Shown here piece by piece: positions 9,189 to 17,558 of a DNA stretch of 64,000 nt (position 1 is the stretch's first letter; every line of letters begins with the position of its first letter). This DNA comes from an uncultured bacterium (lineage in GTDB: Bacteria > Actinomycetota > Coriobacteriia > Coriobacteriales > Coriobacteriaceae): contig CAJMMN010000012.1 in the NCBI GenBank assembly GCA_905214525.1, positions 1-64,000 of the forward strand, written 5' to 3'. A program made the translations under genes and the position numbers. The notes below the pieces were generated by a model. That model made no database searches. It was not told the origin of the DNA and saw nothing but the letters and a program-made list of their open reading frames with translations.

Positions 9189-10995
9189 GTGCCTCGCCTC
9201 CTTCCTGGGTCTGAGCTTGCGTTGCGGATGCCTCGGTGTCGGCCTCGACGGCCCCTTCGCCCTCGGCAGACATCTTGTTCTGCGAGGTGAAGGTCTCTCG
9301 GTAGATCTCGCTCGTCTTGAGTAGCTCGTCATGGTTGCCGATCTGCGCGATACGGCCGCCCTCCATGACGATGATGCGGTCTGCATCCTGCACGGAGCTG
9401 ATGCGCTGGGCGATGATGAGCTTGGTCGTGTTGGGCAGATAGCTTGCCAGACCCGCGCGAATCTTGGCGTCGGTCTTGGTGTCGACGGCGCTGGTGGAGT
9501 CGTCCAGGATCAAGATCTTGGGGCGACGCAGCAGGGCGCGTGCAATGCACAGGCGCTGCTTCTGACCGCCCGAAACATTAGAGCCGCCCTGTTCGATCCA
9601 GGTGTCGTAGCCCTTGGGGAAACCGTCGACAAACTCGTCGGCGCAGGCCAGATGCGCTGCCTCGCGGACTTCCTCGTCGGTGGCGTTCGGGTCGCCCCAA
9701 CGCAGGTTCTCGGCGATGGTGCCGCTAAACAGCACGTTTTTCTGCAGCACCATGGCGACCTGGTGACGCAGCGCGTCCAGGTCGTAGTCGCGCACGTCCA
9801 CGCCGCCCACGCGCACAGCGCCTTCGGTGGTGTCGTACAGGCGGGCGATGAGGTTAACGAGCGTGGACTTGGCCGAGCCGGTGCCGCCGATGATGCCGAT
9901 GGTCTCGCCGCTCGTAATGTGCAGGTCGATATCGTCGAGCGCCTGGCGCTTCGCATGCTTGGAATACTTAAAGCTCACGTGGTCAAAGTCGATGGAACCG
10001 TCGGCAACCTCGAGCACGGGCTCGGCGGGATCGGCGATCGTGGGCTCGGCGGCCAGCACCTCGGCAATGCGGTGTGCCGATTCGTCGGCCATGGTCACCA
10101 TGACAAAGATCATCGACAGCTGCATCAGGCTCATGAGAATCTGGAAACCATAGGTAAAGGTCGAGGAGAGCTGGCCCACGTCGAACAGCGTGCCCTGGCT
10201 CGTGATGATGAGCTTGGAGCCCAGGTAGATGATGACGACAAACGCGCCGTTGACGCAGATGTTCATCATGGGGTTGTTAAAGGCGAGCAGCTTCTCGGCG
10301 CGGGTGAAGTCCATCTGGACGTCGCGCGCGGCGGTCGCGAACTTCTCCTTCTCAAAGTCTTCGCGCACATAGCTCTTGACCACGCGCATGCCGGTGACGT
10401 TTTCCTCGACGGACTCGTTAAGGGCATCGTACTTGTGGAACACGCGCGAGAAGATGGGGCGCACCTTAAAGATGATAAAGAACAGTCCAAAGCCCAGCAG
10501 CGGAATGATGACCAGGTAGACCATGGCGACGCTGCCGCCCATGATAAACGCCATAGTAAAGGCGAAGATCAATACCAGCGGCGCGCGCACGGCGATACGG
10601 ATGATCATCATAAAGGCCTGCTGCACGTTGTTGATATCGGTGGTCAGGCGCGTGACGAGCGAGGAGCTCGAGAACTCATCGATGTTGGCAAAGCTGAACG
10701 TCTGGATCTTGTAGAACAGGTCGTGACGAAGGTTCTTGGCGAACCCGCAGCTCGCATGGCTGCAGGTGACGCCGGCCGCGGCGCCAAAAGCAAGCGACGT
10801 CAGCGCGATGAGCACCAAAAAGCCTGCGGTGGGAAGCATCTCGGCTACGGTGGCGCCGTCTTTGATAGCGTCGATCAGGTTGGCGGTGATAAATGGAATC
10901 AGCATCTCGCAGAGCACCTCGCCAAGCACGAGCAACGGCGTGGCAACGGTGACTTTCATATAGTCGCGGATGCTTCCCATGAGGGTTTTAATCAT
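9181..10995 (-). CDS. ABC exporter half-transporter, subunit with degenerate ATPase site
   Basis: A 604-residue type I exporter half. The ATPase domain has GGTGSAKST (Ala where the last Walker A Gly is usual), VSGGQ signature and ILILDDSTSAVD, where Asp replaces the catalytic Glu. Because ATP sites form between subunits, its Walker motifs pair with the LSQGQ signature of the partner to make one weak site, while its own signature completes the active site. It overlaps the MarR gene by 8 bases and the second half-transporter by 8 bases, so all three are one coupled operon. Confidence 0.9.
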   Translation of the reverse strand: MIKTLMGSIRDYMKVTVATPLLVLGEVLCEMLIPFITANLIDAIKDGATVAEMLPTAGFLVLIALTSLAFGAAAGVTCSHASCGFAKNLRHDLFYKIQTFSFANIDEFSSSSLVTRLTTDINNVQQAFMMIIRIAVRAPLVLIFAFTMAFIMGGSVAMVYLVIIPLLGFGLFFIIFKVRPIFSRVFHKYDALNESVEENVTGMRVVKSYVREDFEKEKFATAARDVQMDFTRAEKLLAFNNPMMNICVNGAFVVIIYLGSKLIITSQGTLFDVGQLSSTFTYGFQILMSLMQLSMIFVMVTMADESAHRIAEVLAAEPTIADPAEPVLEVADGSIDFDHVSFKYSKHAKRQALDDIDLHITSGETIGIIGGTGSAKSTLVNLIARLYDTTEGAVRVGGVDVRDYDLDALRHQVAMVLQKNVLFSGTIAENLRWGDPNATDEEVREAAHLACADEFVDGFPKGYDTWIEQGGSNVSGGQKQRLCIARALLRRPKILILDDSTSAVDTKTDAKIRAGLASYLPNTTKLIIAQRISSVQDADRIIVMEGGRIAQIGNHDELLKTSEIYRETFTSQNKMSAEGEGAVEADTEASATQAQTQEGGEAHE

Positions 10996-11491
10996 CCAGT
11001 TCCTCCCAGGTTACGCGGATTTTATCGAGCATTTCGGCAAGGTCCTCGCGCTCGTCGTGGGTGAGCGCGCTAAAGGCCCGTTCTCTAAAGCGGATGCGGG
11101 CTGCCTGGTCGATGCGGGCGTTTTCCCGGCCGGTTTCGGTCAGGCGAATGGTGAGTTGCCGTCGATCCTTGGGGTTACGGCTGCGCTCGATGAGGCCGTT
11201 GAGCTCGAGCTTGGACAAGATCTCGGAAAGCGATCCCGGCTTGAGGTCAAAGTGCATGCCGAGCTCCTGCTGCGACATCTCGCCGCCGGGTTGCTTGGCC
11301 AGCAGGCAGATGATGGGCGCCTTGCCGGACACGCCTCCGCCATGAAAATGCATGTAATGGCCGCAAAAGCCCAGGCCATTGAGGATGCGCTTGGCAAGCT
11401 TGTCTTCTGAGCTAACCGCTTCGGGTGCATCCGCCGGCTGTGACGGGTCGCCGCCGGGCTCGTGTGGATAGACGAGTGCTTCAACACACAT
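10988..11491 (-). CDS. MarR-family transcriptional regulator
   Basis: A 167-residue winged-helix regulator (IICLLAKQPGGEMSQQELGMHFDLKPGSLSEILSKLELNGLIERSRNPKDRRQLTIRLTETG), including the DRR wing typical of MarR. The first 35 or so residues are polar and not conserved in the family, so a later start is possible; an AAGGAG lies 12 bases before the ATG used. It heads the operon with the two ABC halves and probably represses it until a toxic ligand is bound. Three 20-base direct repeats upstream (11537-11596) are candidate operators. Confidence 0.87.
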   Translation of the reverse strand: MCVEALVYPHEPGGDPSQPADAPEAVSSEDKLAKRILNGLGFCGHYMHFHGGGVSGKAPIICLLAKQPGGEMSQQELGMHFDLKPGSLSEILSKLELNGLIERSRNPKDRRQLTIRLTETGRENARIDQAARIRFRERAFSALTHDEREDLAEMLDKIRVTWEELDD

Positions 11492-11536
11492 GTCGCTGCA
11501 ATGCTCCTTTCTTTAGTTAAACAGAGGGATTGTTCT

Positions 11537-11596
11537 GTACCTAAGTGATTCTAGAGGTACCTAACTGATTGTCAAGGTACCGAATTGATTTTGAGA
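11537..11596. repeat. Three 20-base direct repeats upstream of marR
   Basis: GTACC begins at 11537, 11557 and 11577, each followed by TAAGTGATT, TAACTGATT and GAATTGATT. The exact 20-base period puts the units on nearly the same DNA face. They lie 46-105 bases upstream of the marR start codon. Confidence 0.6.
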
Positions 11597-11695
11597 CACT
11601 GATGGGACGCTGGTGCCGGGGGAAGCCGGGGCAGTCTTCGCGTCGTAGATTCGGCGGGTCGCTGCATATCCCAGGGCTTTCGATATGTTCATCGA

Positions 11696-11735
11696 GGGGG
11701 CAAGACTGGCAGTTGCCGGTTTCGCCCCCTTGGCT
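11696..11735. terminator. Hairpin between marR upstream region and fic
   Basis: GGGGGC and GCCCCC arms with further imperfect pairing inside, followed on the plus strand by TTGGCTTTT and lying just past the fic stop codon on the minus strand. Probably the fic terminator. Confidence 0.45.
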
Positions 11736-11744
11736 TTTAGAGAT

Positions 11745-12917
11745 TTAGAGCGGCTCGTCGCCGGTTCGGAGGATAGCGAGGTATGGCTCATATGAAAACG
11801 TGCGATATCGCTTCCTGCTCGTGTCGCGTTGGACAAGAATGCCCCAATCGGTAAATTGGGATATAAGGTTGTTTGCGCTCGATCTGCTAATCGGCATTCG
11901 TTCAGAGACAAAGGCGGTGTCGACGATCGGATTGCCCTCGAGAAGGTCGAGCAGCATAAGGGCGTTCGTTGTAGCCCTTCCTGCCTTTTCGCGAATCAGC
12001 CTTTCGGTTTCCGAATGGAGGTCGACGAGCTTTCGCATCGAATCCCGCGCCTCGCGTGCGCTCGCAAGCAAGCAGGTGCTGAAAAACGAAACCCATCCCT
12101 CGAAATCACCTGTCTGCCTTACGTGCATGAGCCAATCGTAGTATTCGCTCCTGTGCCGTTTGAGTTCATACGAGGGATAGATGACCGGTTTAGTGAGCGC
12201 CCCATCATGTATGAGTGAAAGGAGGATGAGCAGACGCCCGAGGCGTCCGTTGCCGTCGAGGAACGGATGTGTGGTTTCAAACTGGTAGTGCACCAAAGCA
12301 GCCTTGATGACCGGGTCGATGTCGTCACGCTCATTGATGAAAAGCTCGAGGTCGCCAAGCGCCTCCTTCATATCCTCCGTGTTAGGGGGGACGTACGGTG
12401 CCTCATTGAGCGTGCAGCCGTTTGGTCCGACCCAGTTCTGGGTCGTCCTGAACTGGCCCGGCGTCTTGTCGGAGCCTCTGCCATTTCCGAGCAACGTGGC
12501 ATGAACGGTCTTGAGCAACCTCATGCAGAGCGGCAATTCCTCCATGAGCTCAGTTGCCTGCTGCACCGCCCGAGTGTAGTTGACGACGTCGGTTAGGTCC
12601 CGGCTCGCATTGGATTCGTTTGACGGGTCAAGAACATCATCGAACGTACATTGCGTACCTTCGATTTGGGAGGATAAGAGCGCTTCCTTGCGAACGTACA
12701 TGGAAAGGTACATGTCGATGTTCGGAACAAAGCGAGACATGCCCTCAACCTCGCCGAGTGCGGCGCGGCAATCGGAGACAAGTCGCATGGAATCAGCGGA
12801 TAAATCGAGTGGAAAGAACGTATCCATGTTGGCGGGTCTAAACGAGTCGTAGGCGAGGGTTCCCGAAAGGTTATGTCTGACGTTTCCCTGTCGTCCGGGT
12901 GTTATGGGTACGAGCAT
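11745..12917 (-). CDS. Fic-domain protein (AMPylase type) with N-terminal inhibitory helix
   Basis: A 390-residue Fic protein. The active-site loop HPFLDGNGRLGR (residues 217-228, catalytic His217) is complete, so nucleotide transfer to a target protein hydroxyl is expected. The inhibitory motif SSQIEG (Ser82, Glu86, Gly87) lies N-terminal to the Fic fold, which makes it a class II, self-inhibited Fic. A C-terminal winged-helix-like region (VDTAFVSERMPISRSSANNLISQFTDWGIL) matches the common Fic/HTH arrangement and may bind DNA. It is divergent from the pyridoxamine kinase gene, with strong palindromes between them. Targets are unknown; a solitary toxin-like or regulatory role is possible. Confidence 0.9.
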   Translation of the reverse strand: MLVPITPGRQGNVRHNLSGTLAYDSFRPANMDTFFPLDLSADSMRLVSDCRAALGEVEGMSRFVPNIDMYLSMYVRKEALLSSQIEGTQCTFDDVLDPSNESNASRDLTDVVNYTRAVQQATELMEELPLCMRLLKTVHATLLGNGRGSDKTPGQFRTTQNWVGPNGCTLNEAPYVPPNTEDMKEALGDLELFINERDDIDPVIKAALVHYQFETTHPFLDGNGRLGRLLILLSLIHDGALTKPVIYPSYELKRHRSEYYDWLMHVRQTGDFEGWVSFFSTCLLASAREARDSMRKLVDLHSETERLIREKAGRATTNALMLLDLLEGNPIVDTAFVSERMPISRSSANNLISQFTDWGILVQRDTSRKRYRTFSYEPYLAILRTGDEPL

Positions 12918-12927
12918 CGTTAATGTC

Positions 12928-13050
12928 CTAAGAACAAATATGAGGCAAAACTTGTTCTTAGAATCTTATAGCGCCTTCTAAGGCCAAGTTTCTGGAATTA
13001 GAGGCGTCAGAAAAAAACTAAGAACAAAATAGCGCCCAAACTTGGCCTTA
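12928..13050. promoter_or_regulatory. Paired palindromes in the fic/pdxY divergent promoter region
   Basis: CTAAGAACAA (12928-12937) pairs with TTGTTCTTAG (12952-12961), and the first half recurs at 13018-13027. A second family, AAGGCCAAGTTT (12980-12991), is mirrored by AAACTTGGCCTT (13038-13049). Two different interleaved sites suggest binding of a regulator, possibly the HTH end of the Fic protein. Confidence 0.5.
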
Positions 13051-13138
13051 CATCCGAGGACAAGACTTAGATTGCGCTGCGCTACACTTAGTCGCACTGT
13101 GGTGCTGCCGCGCCGCACCCGAAACAAGGGAGACCCTC

Positions 13139-13963
13139 ATGAAGAACACTCAGCTGCTGCTGATCAACGATATGTGCGGTTACGGCAAAGTCGCGCTTTC
13201 CGCCATGCTGCCGGTGCTGTCGCACATGGGCTACCGTATCCATAACCTGCCGACGGCGCTCGTTTCCGACACGCTCAACTACCCCAAGTTCTACATCCAC
13301 GACACCACGGAGTACGTTCGCCAGAGTCTCGCTATCTGGGAGGAGCTCGGTTTTGAGTTCGACGCCATCTCGACTGGCTTTATCGTGACCGAGGAAGAGG
13401 CGCGTATCATCTCGGACTTCTGCCACCGCCGTGCGCAAAAGGGCACCAAGGTGTTCGTCGATCCCATCATGGGCGACAACGGCAAGCTCTATGCCGGTGT
13501 GCCCGAGTCCACGATTGGCCTTATGCGGCACCTGCTGGAGTGCGCAGACTACGCGGTGCCCAACTACACCGAGGCCTGTCTGCTCACCGATACGCCTATC
13601 GCCGAGCAAATTACACCCGACGAGGCCCGCGCTCTTGTGGACGCCGTGCGCGAGCTGGGTGCCAAGTCGGTGGTCATTACGAGCGCCGTGGTCAATGGCA
13701 CGAACGCGGTTATCGGTTACGACCATGTGGCGGGGGAGTACTTCACGATTCCCTTTGAGCTCATTCCGGTCTATTTCCCGGGCACGGGCGACACGTTCTC
13801 GGCGGTGCTCGTCGGCCGCGTTATGGCAGGCTGGAGTCTGCAGCGCGCGACGTCCGACGCCATGCGTGTGGTGGCCGAGCTTATCGAGCGCAATGCCGAG
13901 CAGGAGGACAAGTCGGCCGGTCTTCCCATCGAGGCCTGCCTGGATGTGATTGACCATGAGTAG
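13139..13963 (+). CDS. pdxY: Pyridoxamine/pyridoxal kinase, ribokinase fold
   Basis: A 274-residue kinase of the PdxY/PdxK group that phosphorylates the B6 vitamers at the 5-prime hydroxyl with ATP. The N-terminus INDMCGYGKVALSAMLPVLSHMGYRIHNLPTALVSDT is the characteristic substrate-binding region, VDPIMGDNGKLY follows in the middle, and the ribokinase-type signature FPGTGDTFSAVLVGRV supplies the anion hole and catalytic Asp. The start is set by AAGGGAG upstream. The following gene overlaps its last bases, so both are likely co-transcribed. The symbol follows the closest functional class; some annotations would use pdxK. Confidence 0.88.
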   Translation: MKNTQLLLINDMCGYGKVALSAMLPVLSHMGYRIHNLPTALVSDTLNYPKFYIHDTTEYVRQSLAIWEELGFEFDAISTGFIVTEEEARIISDFCHRRAQKGTKVFVDPIMGDNGKLYAGVPESTIGLMRHLLECADYAVPNYTEACLLTDTPIAEQITPDEARALVDAVRELGAKSVVITSAVVNGTNAVIGYDHVAGEYFTIPFELIPVYFPGTGDTFSAVLVGRVMAGWSLQRATSDAMRVVAELIERNAEQEDKSAGLPIEACLDVIDHE

Positions 13964-14285
13964 TGCGGGCGAGGGCGGTACCAAGCCTGCGGGCGGGGAC
14001 AAGCCGCTCGGTGCTCCGCGTGGCAAGCGTCCGCGTATCCGCATAAGCTGCGTGGACCAGCTGGGGACGTGCCGCTGCCATCATGGCCACAAGCCGGGCG
14101 ATGTCTTTGACTTTGACCGAGACCGCGGCAAGATGTGCGCCATGGCCTGCCATGTGGGTTTTCCCTATATCGATATCCTGCGCTATGGCGGAACCGTGCC
14201 CGGTAACGAGCCCGGTACGGCAAAGTTCTGCTGCCCCGAGATTGATACGCTGAACGTCTGGCTTGCCGAGATCGTCGACGAGTAG
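13956..14285 (+). CDS. TIGR04076-like small cysteine-rich protein
   Basis: A protein of about 109 residues whose Cys pattern (ISCVDQLGTCRCHHGHKPGD, CAMACHVGFPYIDILRYGG, KFCCPEIDTLNVWLAEI) resembles the TIGR04076 family of unknown function found in anaerobes. The Cys/His content suggests metal or Fe-S binding, which is inference. It overlaps the kinase gene (ATG at 13956, kinase stop at 13961-13963); a TTG at 13950 is an alternative start. It is followed by palindromic repeat copy B. Confidence 0.7.
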   Translation: MSSAGEGGTKPAGGDKPLGAPRGKRPRIRISCVDQLGTCRCHHGHKPGDVFDFDRDRGKMCAMACHVGFPYIDILRYGGTVPGNEPGTAKFCCPEIDTLNVWLAEIVDE

Positions 14286-14294
14286 TCGAGCGCA

Positions 14295-14325
14295 ATGTGA
14301 CAAAGGGACAGTCCCTTTGTCACAT
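14295..14325. repeat. Palindromic repeat, copy B
   Basis: The cleanest copy of the family: ATGTGACAAAGGG, loop ACAGT, then the complementary arm. It sits directly after a stop codon and could double as a terminator. Confidence 0.85.
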
Positions 14326-14368
14326 TCGCGGGTGGTGTTCCTTCTTTTTTGCTTCTAATCTCAAATCT

Positions 14369-14445
14369 CTGCATTTCATCCGATTTTAGGTTCTAAAAAT
14401 TCTGCGTTTCATTGATAATCAAGCGTATAAAACTTTGCATTTCAT
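14369..14445. repeat. Three direct repeats at exact 33-base spacing before the DUF4143 ATPase
   Basis: GCATTTCAT begins at 14371 and 14437 and GCGTTTCAT at 14404, spaced 33 and 33 bases (about three helical turns). TCTGC or TTTGC precedes each. The stretch is AT-rich compared with its surroundings and ends just before the ATPase start. Confidence 0.6.
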
Positions 14446-14469
14446 TTAATGACACTGAGGGGAGAGCCT

Positions 14470-15831
14470 ATGCTGCGTAGGAAAATAGCGGCAGAGCTGG
14501 AGCGTTGGCTGAAGTCTGCCGAGCAAAAGGCCTTATTCATCACGGGTTCTCGCCAGATCGGCAAAAGCTATTCGATTCGCGCATTTGGCAAAGCCAGCCA
14601 TGCAACCTACATCGAGCTCAACCTCATGGAAAATCGCCAGGCAAAAGATGCTCTTCTCGAGGCACGGGATGCCGACGATTTCATCAGCAGGGTGACGCTT
14701 CTCTCGGGAAAGCCGATAGCACCGGGCAAAACGCTCGTGTTTATCGATGAGGTCCAAGAGGCCCCCGACATCATGACGATGGCAAAGTTCCTTGTTGAGG
14801 ACGGGAGGTGCCGCTGGGCGTTTTCGGGGTCAATGCTCGGGACCCAGTTCAAGGTCGTTAGGTCCTATCCCGTGGGATATGTTCACGAGCTTAGGATGTT
14901 CCCGCTCGATTTCGAGGAGTTTTGCTGGGCGATCGGGGTGAGCGAGGGAGCTCGCCAAACGATACGCGACGCGTGTATCAGCGAGAAGCCCATTCCTGAT
15001 TACATTCACGACGCGATGATGGCAAACTTCAGGACCTATACCGTTGTCGGTGGAATGCCAGAGGTCGTGCAGCGTTTCCTTGACACGCGGGGCGACCTTG
15101 CCTCTGTTCGTCAGCTACAGTCAGAGCTCAACGAACAGTACCGGCGGGATATCTCCAAGTATGCAAGAGGGCGAGCCCTTCAGGTGCAGAGCATTTACGA
15201 TCAGCTCCCTATTATGCTCGAGGGCGAAAACAAACGCTTCGTGCTCAATTCCATTGACCTCAAGGCGCATTACGACAAGTACCAGCGAGATTTTGTCTGG
15301 CTTGTCGATGCCGGCGTTGCTCTCAAGGCGGATATCGTAACCGAGCCAAAGTCGCCCCTGCTCAAGACGGCACGGCCATCGCAGTTCAAGCTATACCAAT
15401 CGGATACGGGCATGTTGATGGCGCGCTACCCCGTTGGCGTCGCCCAGGCGGCGTATCTTGATAGCAAGGAACCCAATCTGGGCGGTATTTACGAAAACGT
15501 GGTGGCCCAGCAGCTGACTGCCCAAAATCGCCAGCTTTACTACTATCAGACAAAGAAGCGCGGCGAAGTGGACTTTGTGGTCGACGGACCGGATGGAACG
15601 GCTGTTCCGATCGAGGTTAAATCGGGTTCCTATTACCACGCGCACGCCGCGCTCGGTCATGTGCTTGATACGGCCGAATATGGCGTAAGGCTTGGGATTG
15701 TTTTCTCGAGAGGCAACGTTGAACGCAGCGGAGCTGTTCTTTATTTGCCGCTATATGCGACCTGGGCCCTTTCGGATGTTTTGGGTGACTCCTGTGCCGA
15801 GGGGATAAAGCTGGAGGTCAAGCCGGTCTAG
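14470..15831 (+). CDS. AAA-type ATPase with C-terminal DUF4143 domain
   Basis: A 453-residue protein of the large AAA_14/DUF4143 family. Walker A is GSRQIGKS (residues 26-33) and Walker B is LVFIDEVQE, followed by a sensor region (FSGSMLGT). The C-terminal half holds DUF4143, ending in a PD-(D/E)XK nuclease-like segment (GEVDFVVDG, PIEVKSG). An in-frame ATG at 14449 exists, but ATG 14470 has a GAGGGGAGA site. Function in the family is not settled; defence and toxin-like roles have been proposed. The AT-rich promoter with 33-base spaced repeats and isolated position suggest an acquired, self-regulated gene. Confidence 0.85.
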   Translation: MLRRKIAAELERWLKSAEQKALFITGSRQIGKSYSIRAFGKASHATYIELNLMENRQAKDALLEARDADDFISRVTLLSGKPIAPGKTLVFIDEVQEAPDIMTMAKFLVEDGRCRWAFSGSMLGTQFKVVRSYPVGYVHELRMFPLDFEEFCWAIGVSEGARQTIRDACISEKPIPDYIHDAMMANFRTYTVVGGMPEVVQRFLDTRGDLASVRQLQSELNEQYRRDISKYARGRALQVQSIYDQLPIMLEGENKRFVLNSIDLKAHYDKYQRDFVWLVDAGVALKADIVTEPKSPLLKTARPSQFKLYQSDTGMLMARYPVGVAQAAYLDSKEPNLGGIYENVVAQQLTAQNRQLYYYQTKKRGEVDFVVDGPDGTAVPIEVKSGSYYHAHAALGHVLDTAEYGVRLGIVFSRGNVERSGAVLYLPLYATWALSDVLGDSCAEGIKLEVKPV

Positions 15832-15843
15832 GGACAGTCCCCG

Positions 15844-15874
15844 ATGCGACAAAGGGATAGTGCCTTTGTCGCAT
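15844..15874. repeat. Palindromic repeat, copy C
   Basis: Variant with ATGCGACAAAGG and CCTTTGTCGCAT arms: both arms carry the same C/G change relative to copy B, so pairing is kept. Confidence 0.8.
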
Positions 15875-15891
15875 CCGCTATCCGAGATAAT

Positions 15892-15955
15892 GAGCGTGGA
15901 TTTTCTCCCGTCTAGAGCGCACTTGAATGCTCAAAGTGGGAGAAAATCCACGCTC
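15892..15955. repeat. 18-bp perfect inverted repeat between convergent genes
   Basis: Arms 15892-15909 and 15938-15955 (GAGCGTGGATTTTCTCCC and its exact complement) with a 28-base loop. It lies between the ATPase and phosphatase stop codons. A bidirectional terminator or another repeat family are both possible. Confidence 0.65.
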
Positions 15956-16003
15956 GATCTGTATGCCGATGACGCGGCTCGCGAGGTTCGTGCGCCCGCG
16001 AAC

Positions 16004-16450
16004 CTACATCTGCTCGAGCATGGCAGTGCAGCCGGCGAGCACATCGCGGTAGGTGGCATCGAAGTTGCCGGTGTACCAGGGATCGGCCACGTCGCCGGGG
16101 CGCTCGGTCCAATCGAGCAAGCGCGTAATCTTGCCGTCGGGGTCGTCGCCAAAGATGCGACGCAGACCGCGCGCGTTCTCAGCATCCATATAAACAATGC
16201 GATCCCAGTTGCCATACTCTGCGCGCCGCACCTGACGTGCGCGATGTGCGACGACGGGAATCCCAACCTCGCGTAGCTTGGCAACGGTACCGTGATGTGG
16301 CGGGTTGCCGATCTCCTCGGTCGAGGTCGCGGCGGAATCGATGACAAACTCGTCCGCGCGTCCGGCGCGGTGCACCAGCTCGGTAAACACCGACTCAGCC
16401 ATCGTCGAGCGGCAGATATTTCCATAGCAGATAAAAAGAATGCGTTGCAT
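16004..16450 (-). CDS. Low-molecular-weight protein-tyrosine phosphatase
   Basis: A 148-residue phosphatase. The P-loop CYGNICRS near the N-terminus gives nucleophile Cys8 and Arg14 (CX5R), and the general acid Asp is in DPWYTG near residue 118, as expected for the family. Such enzymes dephosphorylate tyrosine kinases for cell-surface polysaccharide, or arginine or tyrosine residues on other proteins. A GAAAGG site precedes the ATG. It is the gene downstream of the RpiR regulator on the same strand but probably separate from it in function. Confidence 0.93.
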   Translation of the reverse strand: MQRILFICYGNICRSTMAESVFTELVHRAGRADEFVIDSAATSTEEIGNPPHHGTVAKLREVGIPVVAHRARQVRRAEYGNWDRIVYMDAENARGLRRIFGDDPDGKITRLLDWTERPGDVADPWYTGNFDATYRDVLAGCTAMLEQM

Positions 16451-16510
16451 AGAACGATACCTTTCATATAGAAGGCTGCTAAAGAGTCGAAGCCGGGCGC
16501 ATGCAGAGTT

Positions 16511-17260
16511 TTATTTCTTGGCCAGTTTGAAGTAACGCTCAAATATCAATTCGAAAACGTAATAGAACATCAATCGACTGTCGAGGTCCATGCTGCCCAA
16601 GCGGATTTCTTTTTGCACGGTGTAGATAGGGTAGTCGGCTAGTTTCGAGAGAGAATTTCGAGAAAAGCCGGTGAGTGTGACGACCTTGCATCCGCGCGTT
16701 TTGGCTATCGATGTGGCGTCAATAGACACCTGCGTCTCGCCGCTTACGGAAACGCTGAAGACCAGGTCGTTTTTGCCGAGGAGCTCTGCGTAATGCCTCA
16801 TGACATGACGTTCACTGAGCGTATCGGTGTTCTTGCCCATTATTTTGAGCTTTTCAGCCATCTCAAGACACGGGTATTTCGAAAAGCCCGAGCAGAAGAA
16901 CACGATATGCGAGGCGTCCTGGATAAGACTCACAACCGAATCGATGACCCGGTCGTTAAGCAGATCTTTGGTCTGTACGAGCTGGGTGTCGAGCGGAAGC
17001 GTCTCGATAGTGAATCGATTGCGGTCGAGCGAGGCGGAATACGATTGTTTGAGCTCCGTAAACCCCGAGAAGCCAAGCTTATGGGCAAGCCTGACGATTG
17101 TATTGGGAGCGACGAAGAACCGTTCAGCAACGCTCTTAAGCGTGACATCGTCAATATCATCACGCAGCTCGATGATGTAGCGCATGATCTCGCTTTCGAG
17201 ATCGTTGAGCTTGCTCTCGCCAGCTCGCACATGATCATAAAAAGATTCTTGATCTTTCAT
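16511..17260 (-). CDS. RpiR/MurR-family transcriptional regulator
   Basis: A 249-residue regulator with an N-terminal RpiR helix-turn-helix (ESEIMRYIIELRDDIDDVTLKSVAERFFVAPNTIVRLAHKLGFSGFTELK) and a C-terminal SIS sugar-isomerase domain that binds a phosphosugar (HIVFFCSGFSKYPCLEMAEKL and VFSVSVSGETQVSIDATSIAKTRG). The open frame extends 64 codons upstream, but ATG 17260 begins the domain at the usual distance. It is divergent from the GH4/PTS genes, so it most likely controls them in response to the phosphorylated glucoside. Confidence 0.9.
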   Translation of the reverse strand: MKDQESFYDHVRAGESKLNDLESEIMRYIIELRDDIDDVTLKSVAERFFVAPNTIVRLAHKLGFSGFTELKQSYSASLDRNRFTIETLPLDTQLVQTKDLLNDRVIDSVVSLIQDASHIVFFCSGFSKYPCLEMAEKLKIMGKNTDTLSERHVMRHYAELLGKNDLVFSVSVSGETQVSIDATSIAKTRGCKVVTLTGFSRNSLSKLADYPIYTVQKEIRLGSMDLDSRLMFYYVFELIFERYFKLAKK

Positions 17261-17349
17261 AAGATGTTTCAGCCCCTCGCATCTCGCCGTACATATGGTA
17301 CCGCTTTGTGTAGCCAGGTGAGAAATCGGTAATCGGTCAAGATTGCCTA

Positions 17350-17428
17350 TTGCCCATGAACTGGGCAAACGCGCGTGTCTGCCTACACATATCTGTGTCG
17401 TGAGCGAAATCATGTGTCTCCGTTTCGC
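17350..17428. promoter_or_regulatory. Two inverted repeats, candidate RpiR operators
   Basis: TTGCCCA (17350-17356) with TGGGCAA (17362-17368), and GCGAAA (17404-17409) with TTTCGC (17423-17428), lie in the 298-base gap between rpiR and the GH4 gene. No other feature is visible in this gap. Confidence 0.4.
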
Positions 17429-17558
17429 ATTGGCCCACACGGGGATTCGCAAATGATCTTATGTCGCAAAATATCAATCGAAACGAAGCAAGCCGAGGAC
17501 AACCGCGGAGCCCAAGGTCTTCGAGAACACCGATCAGCCAACCCTGGAGGGACGGAAC

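Noticed and set aside
13018..13027. CRISPR-like short repeats near the fic promoter
   Set aside because: Only two or three short copies at irregular spacing with inverted orientation; these fit operators, not an array.
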